Source: an uncultured Lachnospiraceae bacterium (GTDB taxonomy: Bacteria > Bacillota > Clostridia > Lachnospirales > Lachnospiraceae). From it: DNA of 64,000 nucleotides. Below the pieces are notes generated by a model, which worked only from the letters and a program-made list of their open reading frames with translations, was not told where the DNA came from and did no database searches. The stretch lies in contig CAJUEY010000012.1 in assembly GCA_910585825.1 (NCBI GenBank), positions 1 to 64,000 on the forward strand, given 5' to 3'. Shown piece after piece: positions 7,839-16,064 of this stretch. Made by a program: the position numbers and the translations under genes. Position 1 is the first letter of the stretch. The number at the start of each line of letters is the position of its first letter.

Positions 7839-7848
7839 AGGGTATGAT
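7808..7848 (+). other. Right attachment site (attR) of the intervening element
   Basis: Element sequence GATGATTCCGG runs into GGT at 7826-7828, then host sequence ATCGGAATAAAGGG. Joining the element ends gives an inferred attP with TTCCG and CGGAA arms placed symmetrically around GT, which supports GT as the crossover dinucleotide. Confidence 0.65.
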
Positions 7849-8412
7849 TTTACAATTACCTCTTCAACGGCATTTGACCATAAATGGATTTATGGCAGGA
7901 ATTTTTTTGAAAACATTTCAAGGATTGTAGATGAGATTTTTGACAGTTATCTTTCCAGGCCGAATGTGCGCCAGCCGATTCTGACCCAGTACTGCGATGG
8001 GCAGAGAGTGAGCTGTCCGAACTGGATGAGCCAGTGGGGTTCTAAGGATTTGGGAGACCGGGGATATAGTTTCATTGAAATTTTGAGATATTACTATGGG
8101 AGCAATATGTATGTCAATGAGGCTGATGAAATTGCCGGAATCCCGGCTTCCTGGCCGAGGGAGGATCTCTCTGTCGGTTCCAGAGGAGATAAAGTCAGAC
8201 AGATGCAGACACAGCTGGCAAGAATTTCCAGAGCATATCCCGCGATTCCGGTTATTGCCGCAGACGGCATTTATGGACCGGCAACGGAAAATGCGGTGGA
8301 GATGTTTCAGTCCGTTTTTGGGCTGCCGGTGACAGGAGTGGTAGATTATGCCACTTGGTACAAAATTTCAGAGATTTATGTGGGAGTTACCAGAATCGCA
8401 GAGCTGTACTGA
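7828..8412 (+). CDS. 3' part of the split SpoIID-like sporulation gene
   Basis: From codon TAT 7828 the frame encodes 194 residues: YRNKGYDFTITSSTAFDHKW continues the SpoIID-like region, followed by QYCDGQRVSCPNWMSQWGS and a peptidoglycan-binding_1 domain (about LSVGSRGDKVRQMQTQL to DYATWYKISEIY). It has no start signal of its own: the nearest ATG (7786) lies inside the element and overlaps the recombinase, without a ribosome binding site. It should therefore be made only after excision joins it to 3939-4622. The preserved reading frame and domain motifs argue that it is under selection and not a dead fragment. Confidence 0.8.
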   Translation, partial: YRNKGYDFTITSSTAFDHKWIYGRNFFENISRIVDEIFDSYLSRPNVRQPILTQYCDGQRVSCPNWMSQWGSKDLGDRGYSFIEILRYYYGSNMYVNEADEIAGIPASWPREDLSVGSRGDKVRQMQTQLARISRAYPAIPVIAADGIYGPATENAVEMFQSVFGLPVTGVVDYATWYKISEIYVGVTRIAELY

Positions 8413-8476
8413 GCGAGACGCCTAAACAGGCGGAAGTGCGGCAGAAAGAAACGCTGCGTCATAAAGGGATAAGAAG

Positions 8477-8513
8477 AAGGATGAGCGTCTTAGGAGAGAG
8501 GTTCATCCTTTTT
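8477..8513 (+). terminator. Rho-independent terminator
   Basis: Stem AAGGATGA (8477-8484) with TCATCCTT (8503-8510), then a T-run. It follows the split sporulation gene. Confidence 0.6.
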
Positions 8514-8570
8514 CGTGGCGCTGACCTCATATGGATGCAGGATGACGCGATGCCGTGGGAGCTGCGTTTC

Positions 8571-8599
8571 TTGAATTTACAGTCAAAAAATGATATGAT
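8571..8599 (+). promoter_or_regulatory. Sigma-A promoter of recJ
   Basis: TTGAAT at 8571-8576, 17 bp, TATGAT at 8594-8599; the recJ start is 30 bp downstream. Confidence 0.65.
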
Positions 8600-8628
8600 G
8601 AGATCATTGGACAGGAAAGGAAATGATA

Positions 8629-10353
8629 ATGGCAGTTCAACAGGAAAAATGGTTTGTAGCAACCAAAAAAGCAGATTTTCTCGGGATCAGCAAAAAATAC
8701 GGCATCGATCAGGTGACGGCCCGCATCATACGCAACAGGGACATTATAGAGGAAAAAGACATTGCCAGGTACTTAAAACCGGAACTATCTGCGATGTATC
8801 CTCCGCGCCTGATGAAGGATATGGACTGTTTGATTTCTATTTTGCAGGATAAAATTCAAAAGAAACGGCCGATCCGGATTATTGGAGATTATGACATTGA
8901 TGGCGTGCAGTCTGCCTATATTCTGCAAAAGGGAATTACACGGGCGGGAGGAATCGTAACGGCGGCGATTCCGGACCGCATGAAAGACGGATATGGAATC
9001 AATGAAAATCTGATCACTCAGGCAAAAGAAGACGGAGCCGATACGATTATCACCTGCGATAACGGAATCGCAGCCATTGATGCGATTGCTTATGCAAAAA
9101 ATCTGGGGCTTACCGTTTTGGTGACGGATCACCATGACATTCCGTACATAGAAGAAAATGGCGTCCGTACATATTTAAAAAGCAGCGCAGATGCGATTGT
9201 CAATCCAAAGCAGGAGGACTGCGGCTATCCCTTTTCCGGAATCTGCGGAGCGGTGGTAGCTTTTAAAGTGGTACAGGCTTTGTACGAAAGCAGCAATATT
9301 CCCAAAGAAGAGGCAATGGAGTTTTTGGAAAATGCGGCTTTTGCTACGGTGGGAGACGTTATGGATCTGGTGGATGAAAACAGAATTATTGTAAAGTATG
9401 GATTAGAGCAGATGCGTCATACGAAAAATCTGGGGCTTCGCGCTCTGATACAGCAGAAAGAAATTCAGCCGGAGCGCTTGAGCGCCTATCACTTTGGATT
9501 TGTGCTGGGCCCCTGTATCAATGCCGGAGGAAGACTGGATACAGCAGTCCGGTCGTTGAAACTGATGCTGGCGGAGGAAGAGGCAGAGGCTGTTACCCTT
9601 GCAGCAGAGCTATCGGACTTAAATGAAGAGCGGAAAAAACTGACAGTGGAAGGAGTGGAGGAATCCTTCCGGGTGATTGAGGATAATCATCTGGCAGACC
9701 AAAAAGTTATGGTGGTTTATCTTCCAAAGCTGCACGAAAGCCTGGCTGGAATTGTAGCGGGACGGATTCGGGAACAATACAATCATCCTGTTTTTGTAAT
9801 GACAGATTCCGAAGATGGAATCAAGGGTTCGGGGAGGTCTATTGAATCTTATTCCATGTATGATGAAATGTGCAAATGCCAGGATCTGTTTACCAAATTC
9901 GGCGGACACCCCATGGCGGCCGGACTTTCCCTCCCAAAAGAAAATCTGGAAGCTTTTGCAAAAAGAATGAATGAGAATGCTGCTTTGACGGAAGATGATT
10001 TTGTGTTCCGGATACATATTGATGTGCCGATGCCTCTTTCTTATGTGACCAAAGAGCTGATTCAGGAACTTCAGGTGTTAGAACCTTTCGGAAACGGAAA
10101 TCAGAAACCGGTATTTGCAGATAAGAATATTCACGTGAAAGAAAAACGACTGGTGGGAAAAAATAGAAATGTACTGAAGCTGACATTAGAAGATGCGCAG
10201 GGATTTTGTTATCCGGCGGTATTTTTTGGAAAAGCAGAAAAATTTATGGATTTTCTGGGAAAAAAGGACATAATATCTATCGTATATTATCCGGAGATTA
10301 ACAGCTATATGGGAAGGGAAGAAGTGCAGTTTGTGATTTCCAGTTACTGTTAA
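8629..10353 (+). CDS. recJ: Single-stranded-DNA exonuclease RecJ
   Basis: 5'-3' exonuclease acting on single-stranded DNA in recombination and mismatch or base-excision repair. 574 residues from ATG 8629, which is 8 bases after AGGAAAGG; ATG 8623 is too close to it. DHH-family motifs are complete: IGDYDIDGVQS (Asp pair), ITCDNGIAA, VTDHHDIP, then DHHA1 with GGHPMAAGLS and an OB-type C-terminal domain. The length suits the Clostridia. It stands alone after a promoter at 8571. Its TAA directly abuts the first 42 bp repeat unit. Confidence 0.95.
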   Translation: MAVQQEKWFVATKKADFLGISKKYGIDQVTARIIRNRDIIEEKDIARYLKPELSAMYPPRLMKDMDCLISILQDKIQKKRPIRIIGDYDIDGVQSAYILQKGITRAGGIVTAAIPDRMKDGYGINENLITQAKEDGADTIITCDNGIAAIDAIAYAKNLGLTVLVTDHHDIPYIEENGVRTYLKSSADAIVNPKQEDCGYPFSGICGAVVAFKVVQALYESSNIPKEEAMEFLENAAFATVGDVMDLVDENRIIVKYGLEQMRHTKNLGLRALIQQKEIQPERLSAYHFGFVLGPCINAGGRLDTAVRSLKLMLAEEEAEAVTLAAELSDLNEERKKLTVEGVEESFRVIEDNHLADQKVMVVYLPKLHESLAGIVAGRIREQYNHPVFVMTDSEDGIKGSGRSIESYSMYDEMCKCQDLFTKFGGHPMAAGLSLPKENLEAFAKRMNENAALTEDDFVFRIHIDVPMPLSYVTKELIQELQVLEPFGNGNQKPVFADKNIHVKEKRLVGKNRNVLKLTLEDAQGFCYPAVFFGKAEKFMDFLGKKDIISIVYYPEINSYMGREEVQFVISSYC

Positions 10354-10474
10354 GGCATCCCTTTATGCCATTCGGCAAGTAGGAGGTAATGCCAGGGCAT
10401 CCCTTTATGCCGTTCGGCAAGTAGGAGGTAATGCCAGGGCATCCCTTTATGCCATTTGGCAAGTAGGAGGTAAT
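10354..10474 (+). repeat. Three tandem 42 bp units each carrying an SD and mini-ORF
   Basis: Units start at 10354, 10396 and 10438 (the last is cut to 37 bp by the next gene). Each contains a small inverted repeat GGCAT-N6-ATGCC, a TGCC-N4-GGCA hairpin and an AGGAGG. In-frame mini-ORFs at 10389-10424 and 10431-10466 would both encode MPGHPFMPFGK; the two base differences between them are synonymous (CCG/CCA, TTC/TTT). The first unit gives only MPFGK (10365-10382). Each TAG overlaps the next AGGAGG, and the last AGGAGG serves the lysophospholipase ATG. The SD-ATG spacing of the minis is only 2 bases, so translation is uncertain. Confidence 0.8.
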
Positions 10475-11437
10475 ATGATACAGGAAAATTTTCAATTTTT
10501 ATCGGCAGACAAAAAGACAGAGATTTACGGTGTAAAATGGATTCCGGAAAACCGAGAATATAAGGCGGTTTTGCAGATTTCCCATGGTATGCAGGAGTAT
10601 ATCGGGCGTTACCGGGAGTTTGCAGAATTTTTGACAGATAGGGGAATTCTTGTGGCGGGGCATGATCATCTGGGGCATGGAGAGTCTGTGTCTTCCCCTG
10701 CAGAATACGGATATTTTACCAGAAATCATCCCAGCGATACGTTGATTTTGGACATGCATGCAGTGCGGAAACTGATTCAGAAGGAAAATGCAAAATGTCC
10801 TTATTTTATGCTGGGACACAGTATGGGGTCTTATATGCTGCGGAAATATATCACACGATATCCAAAGCATCTAAAGGGGGCAATTATTGTAGGAACGGGG
10901 AGTATGCCGGATGGACAGATGAAGCTCGGCATGGGAATCTGCAGATTTCTGGCAAAAATCCATGGCTGGCATTACAAAAGTCCGTTGGTAAAAAAGCTTT
11001 CTTTTATGGGTCCTTATCGTCAATATGATCTTGCCGGAAAGAACATCGAAAATAACTGGCTGACCAAAGATAAAAAAATTGCAGAAAAATATTATAAAGA
11101 CCCCAAATGCCGTTTTGATTTTACGGTAAATGGTTATTATGGGCTTATGGAGGCTGTTTATCATGATAATCAGCCGCAGAATATTGCCAGAATTCCAAAA
11201 TCTCTTCCGTTATTATTAATATCCGGAGACAAAGATCCGGTAGGGGATATGGGAAAAGGTGTAAAGAAGGTGTATCAGCAATATCAGGCAGTGGGAATTT
11301 CGGATCTTACGTTAAAACTTTATAAAGACGACAGACATGAAATTTTAAATGAAACGGACCGCAAAGAAATTTACAAAGATGTTTATGCATGGCTGTGTAA
11401 CAGAGTATCCGGAGATCAAAACGAAAAACTCTTCTGA
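10475..11437 (+). CDS. Alpha/beta hydrolase, lysophospholipase-like
   Basis: 320-residue serine hydrolase of the Hydrolase_4 (serine aminopeptidase S33) group, which includes monoacylglycerol lipases and lysophospholipases. Visible motifs are VAGHDHLGHGES, the nucleophile elbow LGHSMGSYM, the acid in LLISGDKDPVGD and the catalytic His in DDRHEILNE. There is no signal peptide, so it is cytosolic or membrane-associated. It starts at ATG 10475 with the third AGGAGG of the tandem repeat array. The substrate cannot be told from sequence. Confidence 0.85.
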   Translation: MIQENFQFLSADKKTEIYGVKWIPENREYKAVLQISHGMQEYIGRYREFAEFLTDRGILVAGHDHLGHGESVSSPAEYGYFTRNHPSDTLILDMHAVRKLIQKENAKCPYFMLGHSMGSYMLRKYITRYPKHLKGAIIVGTGSMPDGQMKLGMGICRFLAKIHGWHYKSPLVKKLSFMGPYRQYDLAGKNIENNWLTKDKKIAEKYYKDPKCRFDFTVNGYYGLMEAVYHDNQPQNIARIPKSLPLLLISGDKDPVGDMGKGVKKVYQQYQAVGISDLTLKLYKDDRHEILNETDRKEIYKDVYAWLCNRVSGDQNEKLF

Positions 11438-11475
11438 TGAAAATATGAAATATATCTTAAGTTTTTGGGATTCCT

Positions 11476-11504
11476 TTGACAAAGCAAAAAAATTATGCAA
11501 GAAT
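11476..11504 (+). promoter_or_regulatory. Possible promoter of the DUF1002 gene
   Basis: TTGACA at 11476-11481, 17 bp, AAGAAT at 11499-11504. Good -35, weak -10. Confidence 0.35.
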
Positions 11505-11580
11505 GAGGAAAGCATTCTGAAAGCAGAAAAGCTGAAAACAGGAAGATATATGGTGTGCATATAAAAGGAGGTTTTTTCAT

Positions 11581-12843
11581 ATGAAGAAAAAATGGATACG
11601 GATGATCAGTATGGCGCTGGCAGTGACAATGATTTTTGGTTCTATGCTCAATGTGTTTGCAGGTTCCATAGAAGATCCGGTAGATGCGTCTGCAGCAGCT
11701 GCAGTGGCAGATGATGAAGACGAAAATAATACCCCGGCAGACGATATTTCCAATCCGGGAAATGAAAGTCAGGATACAGGCTCCTTTTCCAATGGCCAGG
11801 ATACATCTAAAGATCAGGATACATCCAAAGATCAGGATACATCCAAAGATCAGGATACATCCAAAGATCAGGATACACCGCAGGATTCGGGCGCAGCGGC
11901 CGGAGATGAGGCGCCTGCAATAGGATCTGATACCAAAGATCAGGAACCGGAGAACAGTGACGTTACAGGAACAGTTACAACAGACAGCAACGAAGATGTA
12001 AAAGGCACCGTTACGGTGGAAGAAGACAAAAATGACGATAATGTAGAAATCAAAAAGAATGACAAGCCATATCTTGCCCTTGGGGAGAATCTGACGGCAG
12101 AGCAGCGGGCAACCGTTCTGGCCCTTATGGGCATCGACAGCAGCAAGCTTGCAGATTATGATGTGGTATATGTCAACAATGCAGAAGAGCATCAATATCT
12201 GGATTCTTATATTGACAGCAGCAAGATCGGAACGAAATCTTTATCTTCGATCGTGATCATAGAGAGGGAAAAGGGCAATGGAATCCAGGTTTCTACCAAC
12301 AATATTACCTATTGTACCGTAGGTATGTACAAAAATGCTCTGGCAACAGCAGGAATTGAAAATGCAGATATTATTGTGGCGGCTCCGTTTCCTATTTCCG
12401 GAACGGCAGCATTGGTCGGCGTTTTTAAAGCTTACAAAGAAATGACAGGCGATGAGATTGATGAAGAAAATATAGACGCGGCTTTGCATGAGCTGGTAGT
12501 TACCGGTGCATTGGAATCTTCCGGTGCAGATTCCGACGAAATCGAAGGTATGATCGCTTATGTAAAACAGGCAGTTGTAGAACATGATCTTTCGGATGAG
12601 TCTGAGATTAGAAAGGCCATTGAAGAAGGCTGCAAGAAATTTGATCTTACATTAACAGACGAAGAAAAAGAGGAAGTAGTCAAGCTGATGAAAAAGATCG
12701 GCGAACTGGATTTGGATCTGGACAGTCTGTTAAATGCAGCACAGTCGATTTACGATAAAATTTCCAATGCAGACGGAGGATTTTGGGCGAAGATCAGAGA
12801 ACTGCTGAATACAATTATAGAAAAGATCAAAGAACTGTTTTAG
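11581..12843 (+). CDS. Secreted DUF1002 protein with DTSKDQ repeats
   Basis: 420 residues. A signal peptide ends near VFA (residues 1-27). An acidic, low-complexity linker carries four tandem DTSKDQ hexapeptides (residues about 73-100), coded by near-identical 18 bp units. The DUF1002 (YpuA-like) domain covers about 155-400, with LTAEQRATVLALMGI, TYCTVGMYKNALATAGI and APFPISGTAAL. DUF1002 proteins are extracellular and of unknown function. ATG 11581 follows AAAGGAGG. The repeat tract is likely length-variable between strains. Confidence 0.8.
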   Translation: MKKKWIRMISMALAVTMIFGSMLNVFAGSIEDPVDASAAAAVADDEDENNTPADDISNPGNESQDTGSFSNGQDTSKDQDTSKDQDTSKDQDTSKDQDTPQDSGAAAGDEAPAIGSDTKDQEPENSDVTGTVTTDSNEDVKGTVTVEEDKNDDNVEIKKNDKPYLALGENLTAEQRATVLALMGIDSSKLADYDVVYVNNAEEHQYLDSYIDSSKIGTKSLSSIVIIEREKGNGIQVSTNNITYCTVGMYKNALATAGIENADIIVAAPFPISGTAALVGVFKAYKEMTGDEIDEENIDAALHELVVTGALESSGADSDEIEGMIAYVKQAVVEHDLSDESEIRKAIEEGCKKFDLTLTDEEKEEVVKLMKKIGELDLDLDSLLNAAQSIYDKISNADGGFWAKIRELLNTIIEKIKELF

Positions 12844-12948
12844 AGCAGTGGGCAGCAGTTTCCAGATGCAGAGTTGATTTGGAGACAAGATGCTGATAAC
12901 AGTGAAAATGAAAAGCGTTTGATGAGGCGAAAAGCCGAGTCGCAGAAA

Positions 12949-12985
12949 AAGAGCCGGGAATGCGCAATGACAATTTCCGGCTCTT
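12949..12985. terminator. Hairpin between convergent genes
   Basis: AAGAGCCGG-type arms at 12949-12960 and 12974-12985 with a short T-run on the plus side; it could serve both the DUF1002 gene and the minus-strand gene. Confidence 0.5.
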
Positions 12986-13027
12986 TACTGCGTGACAGGG
13001 ACTTGTTTGATTTTACTGCGCAGCAAG

Positions 13028-14023
13028 TTATCTGCCATGGACTTTTTGCCTGTTTTTTTCATGAAAGCCTACCAGAATATTATGGTTGGCTTCTGAGAGA
13101 TAATCAATAATACCGTCAATATCCGATTTGGTATTTTTCGGACAGCGGATATAGACATGCTTGTTTGCAGTAATGTGCAGTGTATAGGAAATGCTGAAAT
13201 GATACCAAAACAGTTTGTGCAAAGTGGAATGCTTGTAGATCCAGGTGATTTCCTGAATGGGAACAATAGCGATTCCGTATTTGGAAGTTTCAATAAAAAA
13301 GTGTTCTGTAATAAACATGTCTTCCGTGGCAAGCTGGGGAAGTGTGGCAAGTTCTTCTTCCGCCAATGACAGCAGCTCCTTTGGTTTGCCGAAATGTTTT
13401 AGTTTCTGGCAGGGTGGAGATAAATACGGTCTGTAGATAAACAGAACAGACAGAAATACAGAGATAACGGCAATCCCGCTGCTTACAGCCAAAAGAAGAA
13501 ATAAAAAGAGGCCAAAACCGTATCGAAAATCCGGTTCGCTTAAATAATAAGAAGACACCTTGGAGCGAATGCCGGATTGCGTCCAGGACAGATCTTTGGA
13601 TAGATTGGCGAGGAGCGTATCGTAGACGGCATCTCCGGAAAGAATCTTTCCCCGTATTGTAATCTGGTCAATTTCCGGGAGCCCCTGTTCACAGGTGGAA
13701 GGAGCAAGCAGGATCATGCAGCATTCTTTTTTGTCCGGATTATCCGTGTAATAGTAATATCCCACGGTGCGGGAATGGCGCATTCTGGTGTAGCCGGTGA
13801 ACTTAAGATCCTTTAAAGAGGCGGATACGAAAACATTTTTTTCATCGTGCAGTGTTTCCATATCTGAAATATTGGAAAGCTTTGCCGGAAAAAGAACAGA
13901 AGCAACCGGCAGTATTCCGAAGAGAACCGCCGAAAAAATCAAATACAGTATCGGCGGAATCAGACGTTTGCGGTAAAGATTTTTGATATTTCTTGAGATG
14001 TAGTGTTCGTAATTTTCCTGCAT
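13028..14023 (-). CDS. Two-pass membrane protein of unknown function
   Basis: 331 residues from ATG 14023 with CAGGAGATAAGCC before it. One membrane segment lies near residues 22-46 (PPILYLIFSAVLFGILPVASV) and another near 168-195 (GFGLFLFLLLAVSSGIAVIS). Between them lies a region of about 120 residues, probably extracytoplasmic. The C-terminal 120 residues are cytosolic and resemble a PH-like or YcxB-like fold (SKYGIAIVPIQEITWIYKH). I do not recognise the family with certainty. It is monocistronic, convergent with the DUF1002 gene. Confidence 0.7.
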   Translation of the reverse strand: MQENYEHYISRNIKNLYRKRLIPPILYLIFSAVLFGILPVASVLFPAKLSNISDMETLHDEKNVFVSASLKDLKFTGYTRMRHSRTVGYYYYTDNPDKKECCMILLAPSTCEQGLPEIDQITIRGKILSGDAVYDTLLANLSKDLSWTQSGIRSKVSSYYLSEPDFRYGFGLFLFLLLAVSSGIAVISVFLSVLFIYRPYLSPPCQKLKHFGKPKELLSLAEEELATLPQLATEDMFITEHFFIETSKYGIAIVPIQEITWIYKHSTLHKLFWYHFSISYTLHITANKHVYIRCPKNTKSDIDGIIDYLSEANHNILVGFHEKNRQKVHGR

Positions 14024-14129
14024 GGCTTATCTCCTGAACTGTTTGAAAGTTGTATAGGCTTAGTATAATGGAGTGCAGGGAAATATGCAAGGGTGCATTG
14101 CTGTCATATGCCTGACGAATGAGGAATTC

Positions 14130-14273
14130 ATTACTGTTCAAACCCATGGTGTTCACAGTAACGAATCCGGCCTGTTGAAAGCTGCCTTACGGCAAGAGGC
14201 CGGATTCCGGCCCCAGTACTGTACTGGCCTGTGACCGTGCAGCGCGGTGCACGGTCCGGGAGTAAACAGTAAC
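14130..14273 (+). mobile_element. MITE-like repeat, copy 1 (144 bp)
   Basis: Terminal inverted repeats ATTACTGTT (left) and AACAGTAAC (right). It is flanked by AGGAATTC (14122-14129) and AGGAATTG (14274-14281), a 7-of-8 target duplication. Internal dyads are CCAGTAC-T-GTACTGG, ACCGTGCA-N6-TGCACGGT and TTACGGCAA-type hairpins. It is shared with 41057-41178 (same orientation) and 45137-45240 (opposite). It has no coding capacity. Confidence 0.75.
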
Positions 14274-14307
14274 AGGAATTGCCGTTTGCATTTGATATAG
14301 CAACCGG

Positions 14308-14337
14308 TTGACAACACAAGTCCAAAACTACTATTAT
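14308..14337 (+). promoter_or_regulatory. Promoter of the methyltransferase-hslO-nadE operon
   Basis: TTGACA at 14308-14313, 18 bp, TATTAT at 14332-14337. It begins 34 bp after the end of the MITE-like repeat. Confidence 0.6.
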
Positions 14338-14368
14338 TAACAGGTAGAAACAGAAAAGAGGAATGCCA

Positions 14369-15160
14369 ATGAATGCATACAGCGGATTTGCAGAAGTATA
14401 TGATTTATTTATGGACAATGTACCTTATGAAGAGTGGCGCCGGGCTCTGACAAAGATATTGGGAAAATATAATATCAAAGACGGCCTGGTACTGGAACTT
14501 GGCTGTGGAACCGGAAAGATGACAAGGCTTTTGGCAAAAGCGGGTTATGATATGATCGGCATAGATTCGTCAGAAGAAATGCTTGGGATTGCGAGAGAAC
14601 GAGAGAGAGAACAGGCAGCCGGGTGGAAGAAGGAAGGGACAGATATGGATATATTATATCTGCACCAGGACATGCGGGAATTTGAACTTTACGGAACCGT
14701 TAGGGCAGTGATAAGTATCTGTGATTCCATGAATTATATCACAGAGGAAGAAGATCTGCTTACAATATTCAAACTGGTCAACAATTATCTGGACCCCGGC
14801 GGTATCTTTTTGTTTGATTTGAACACGATATATAAATATAAAGAAGTTTTGGGAGACACAACAATTTGCGAAAACCGGGAGGAAGGCAGTTTTATTTGGG
14901 AAAACTATTACGATGAAGAAGAACAGATCAATGAATATGACCTGACGCTCTTTATCAAAGAAGAAGACGGCAGATATAGAAAATACGAAGAAACCCATTT
15001 TCAACGAGGCTATAATCTGGAAACGGTGAAAAAGCTGATAGAAAAGGCCGGATTGGAATGGACAGCCTGTTATGAGGCTTTTTCAGAAGAAGTTCCAAAA
15101 GAAAACAGCGAACGGATTTATGTGATCGCAAGAGAATGTACAAAAAAGAAAGGGGCATAA
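14369..15160 (+). CDS. Class I SAM-dependent methyltransferase
   Basis: 263 residues from ATG 14369, 8 bases after GAGG; ATG 14363 is too close. The Rossmann-fold SAM site is clear: LELGCGTGKMTRLL (motif I), GIDSSEEML (motif II) and a DMREF acidic loop. The fold resembles Methyltransf_25 small-molecule enzymes. No RNA- or protein-binding extension is seen, so the substrate is unknown. It opens a four-gene operon: hslO follows after 2 bases, then nadE and an aldo/keto reductase. Confidence 0.85.
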   Translation: MNAYSGFAEVYDLFMDNVPYEEWRRALTKILGKYNIKDGLVLELGCGTGKMTRLLAKAGYDMIGIDSSEEMLGIAREREREQAAGWKKEGTDMDILYLHQDMREFELYGTVRAVISICDSMNYITEEEDLLTIFKLVNNYLDPGGIFLFDLNTIYKYKEVLGDTTICENREEGSFIWENYYDEEEQINEYDLTLFIKEEDGRYRKYEETHFQRGYNLETVKKLIEKAGLEWTACYEAFSEEVPKENSERIYVIARECTKKKGA

Positions 15161-15162
15161 AC

Positions 15163-16032
15163 ATGTCAGACTATATGGTACGGGCAACAGCGGCAAATGG
15201 GCAGATTCGTGCATTTGCCGTTACATCAAAAGAACTGGTAGAGACGGCGAGGCGTCATCACAATACAAGTCCGGTTATAACAGCCGCGCTTGGCAGGTTG
15301 ATGTCCGGCGCAGTGATGATGGGCGCTATGATGAAGGGAGAAAAAGATCTTCTGACCATACAGATTCAATGCAGCGGGCCTGCAAAAGCATTGCTGGTTA
15401 CAGCAGATGCAAAGGGAAATGTGAAAGGGTATCCGGGAGTGCCGGATGTCATTCTTCCGCCGAATCAAAACGGAAAGTTAGATGTGGGAGGAGCATTGGG
15501 TCTTGGCGTAATGAGCGTCATAAAAGACATCGGAATGAAAGAACCATATGTGGGACAGACGGAATTGAAAACGGGAGAAATCGCAGATGATCTGACCTAT
15601 TATTTTGCATCTTCGGAACAGATTCCTTCCTCGGTAGGCCTGGGTGTGTTGATGAACAAAAATAATACCGTAAAACAGGCGGGCGGATTTATTCTGCAGC
15701 TGATGCCTTTTACCGATGAAGAAACCATCTGTAAGCTGGAAGAGCGGATTGCAGAAATGGAGAGCATTACGGCGCTTTTGGAAAAAGGCGATACGCCGGA
15801 GCTTTTGTTAAAAGAAGTATTGGGCGATATTCCCTTTGAAGCGGCAGAGGCGGTTCCGGTACAGTTCCGATGTGACTGTTCCAAAGAAAAGATTGCAAAA
15901 TCTCTGGCGGCAATCAGCAAAAAGGATTTGGATGAGATGATTGCAGACGGAAAAGGAATTGAAGTGAAATGCCATTTTTGCAATACGGATTATCATTTCA
16001 GCACAGAAGAATTGCAGGGAATAAGGAAATAA
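15163..16032 (+). CDS. hslO: Redox-regulated chaperone Hsp33
   Basis: 289-residue holdase that protects proteins during oxidative stress. ATG 15163 is preceded by GAAAGGGG. The N-terminal substrate-binding domain includes VRATAANGQIRAFAV and LGRLMSGAVMMG. The C-terminal redox switch has all four zinc cysteines in RCDCSKEK and VKCHFCNTDY; on oxidation they form disulfides and release zinc. The gene follows the methyltransferase by 2 bases and is co-transcribed with it and nadE. Confidence 0.96.
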   Translation: MSDYMVRATAANGQIRAFAVTSKELVETARRHHNTSPVITAALGRLMSGAVMMGAMMKGEKDLLTIQIQCSGPAKALLVTADAKGNVKGYPGVPDVILPPNQNGKLDVGGALGLGVMSVIKDIGMKEPYVGQTELKTGEIADDLTYYFASSEQIPSSVGLGVLMNKNNTVKQAGGFILQLMPFTDEETICKLEERIAEMESITALLEKGDTPELLLKEVLGDIPFEAAEAVPVQFRCDCSKEKIAKSLAAISKKDLDEMIADGKGIEVKCHFCNTDYHFSTEELQGIRK

Positions 16033-16064
16033 AGAGATAGAAGCGAAAACAAGGAGACAGGAAA

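Noticed and set aside
10354..10474. CRISPR-like array
   Set aside because: Units are directly adjacent with no unique spacers; they are tandem leader repeats. No cas genes are in the window.
11349..11564. 71-codon frame overlapping the end of the lysophospholipase gene
   Set aside because: Most of it is out of frame with a real gene and no Shine-Dalgarno precedes any internal start; only the 11448-11564 tail is intergenic.
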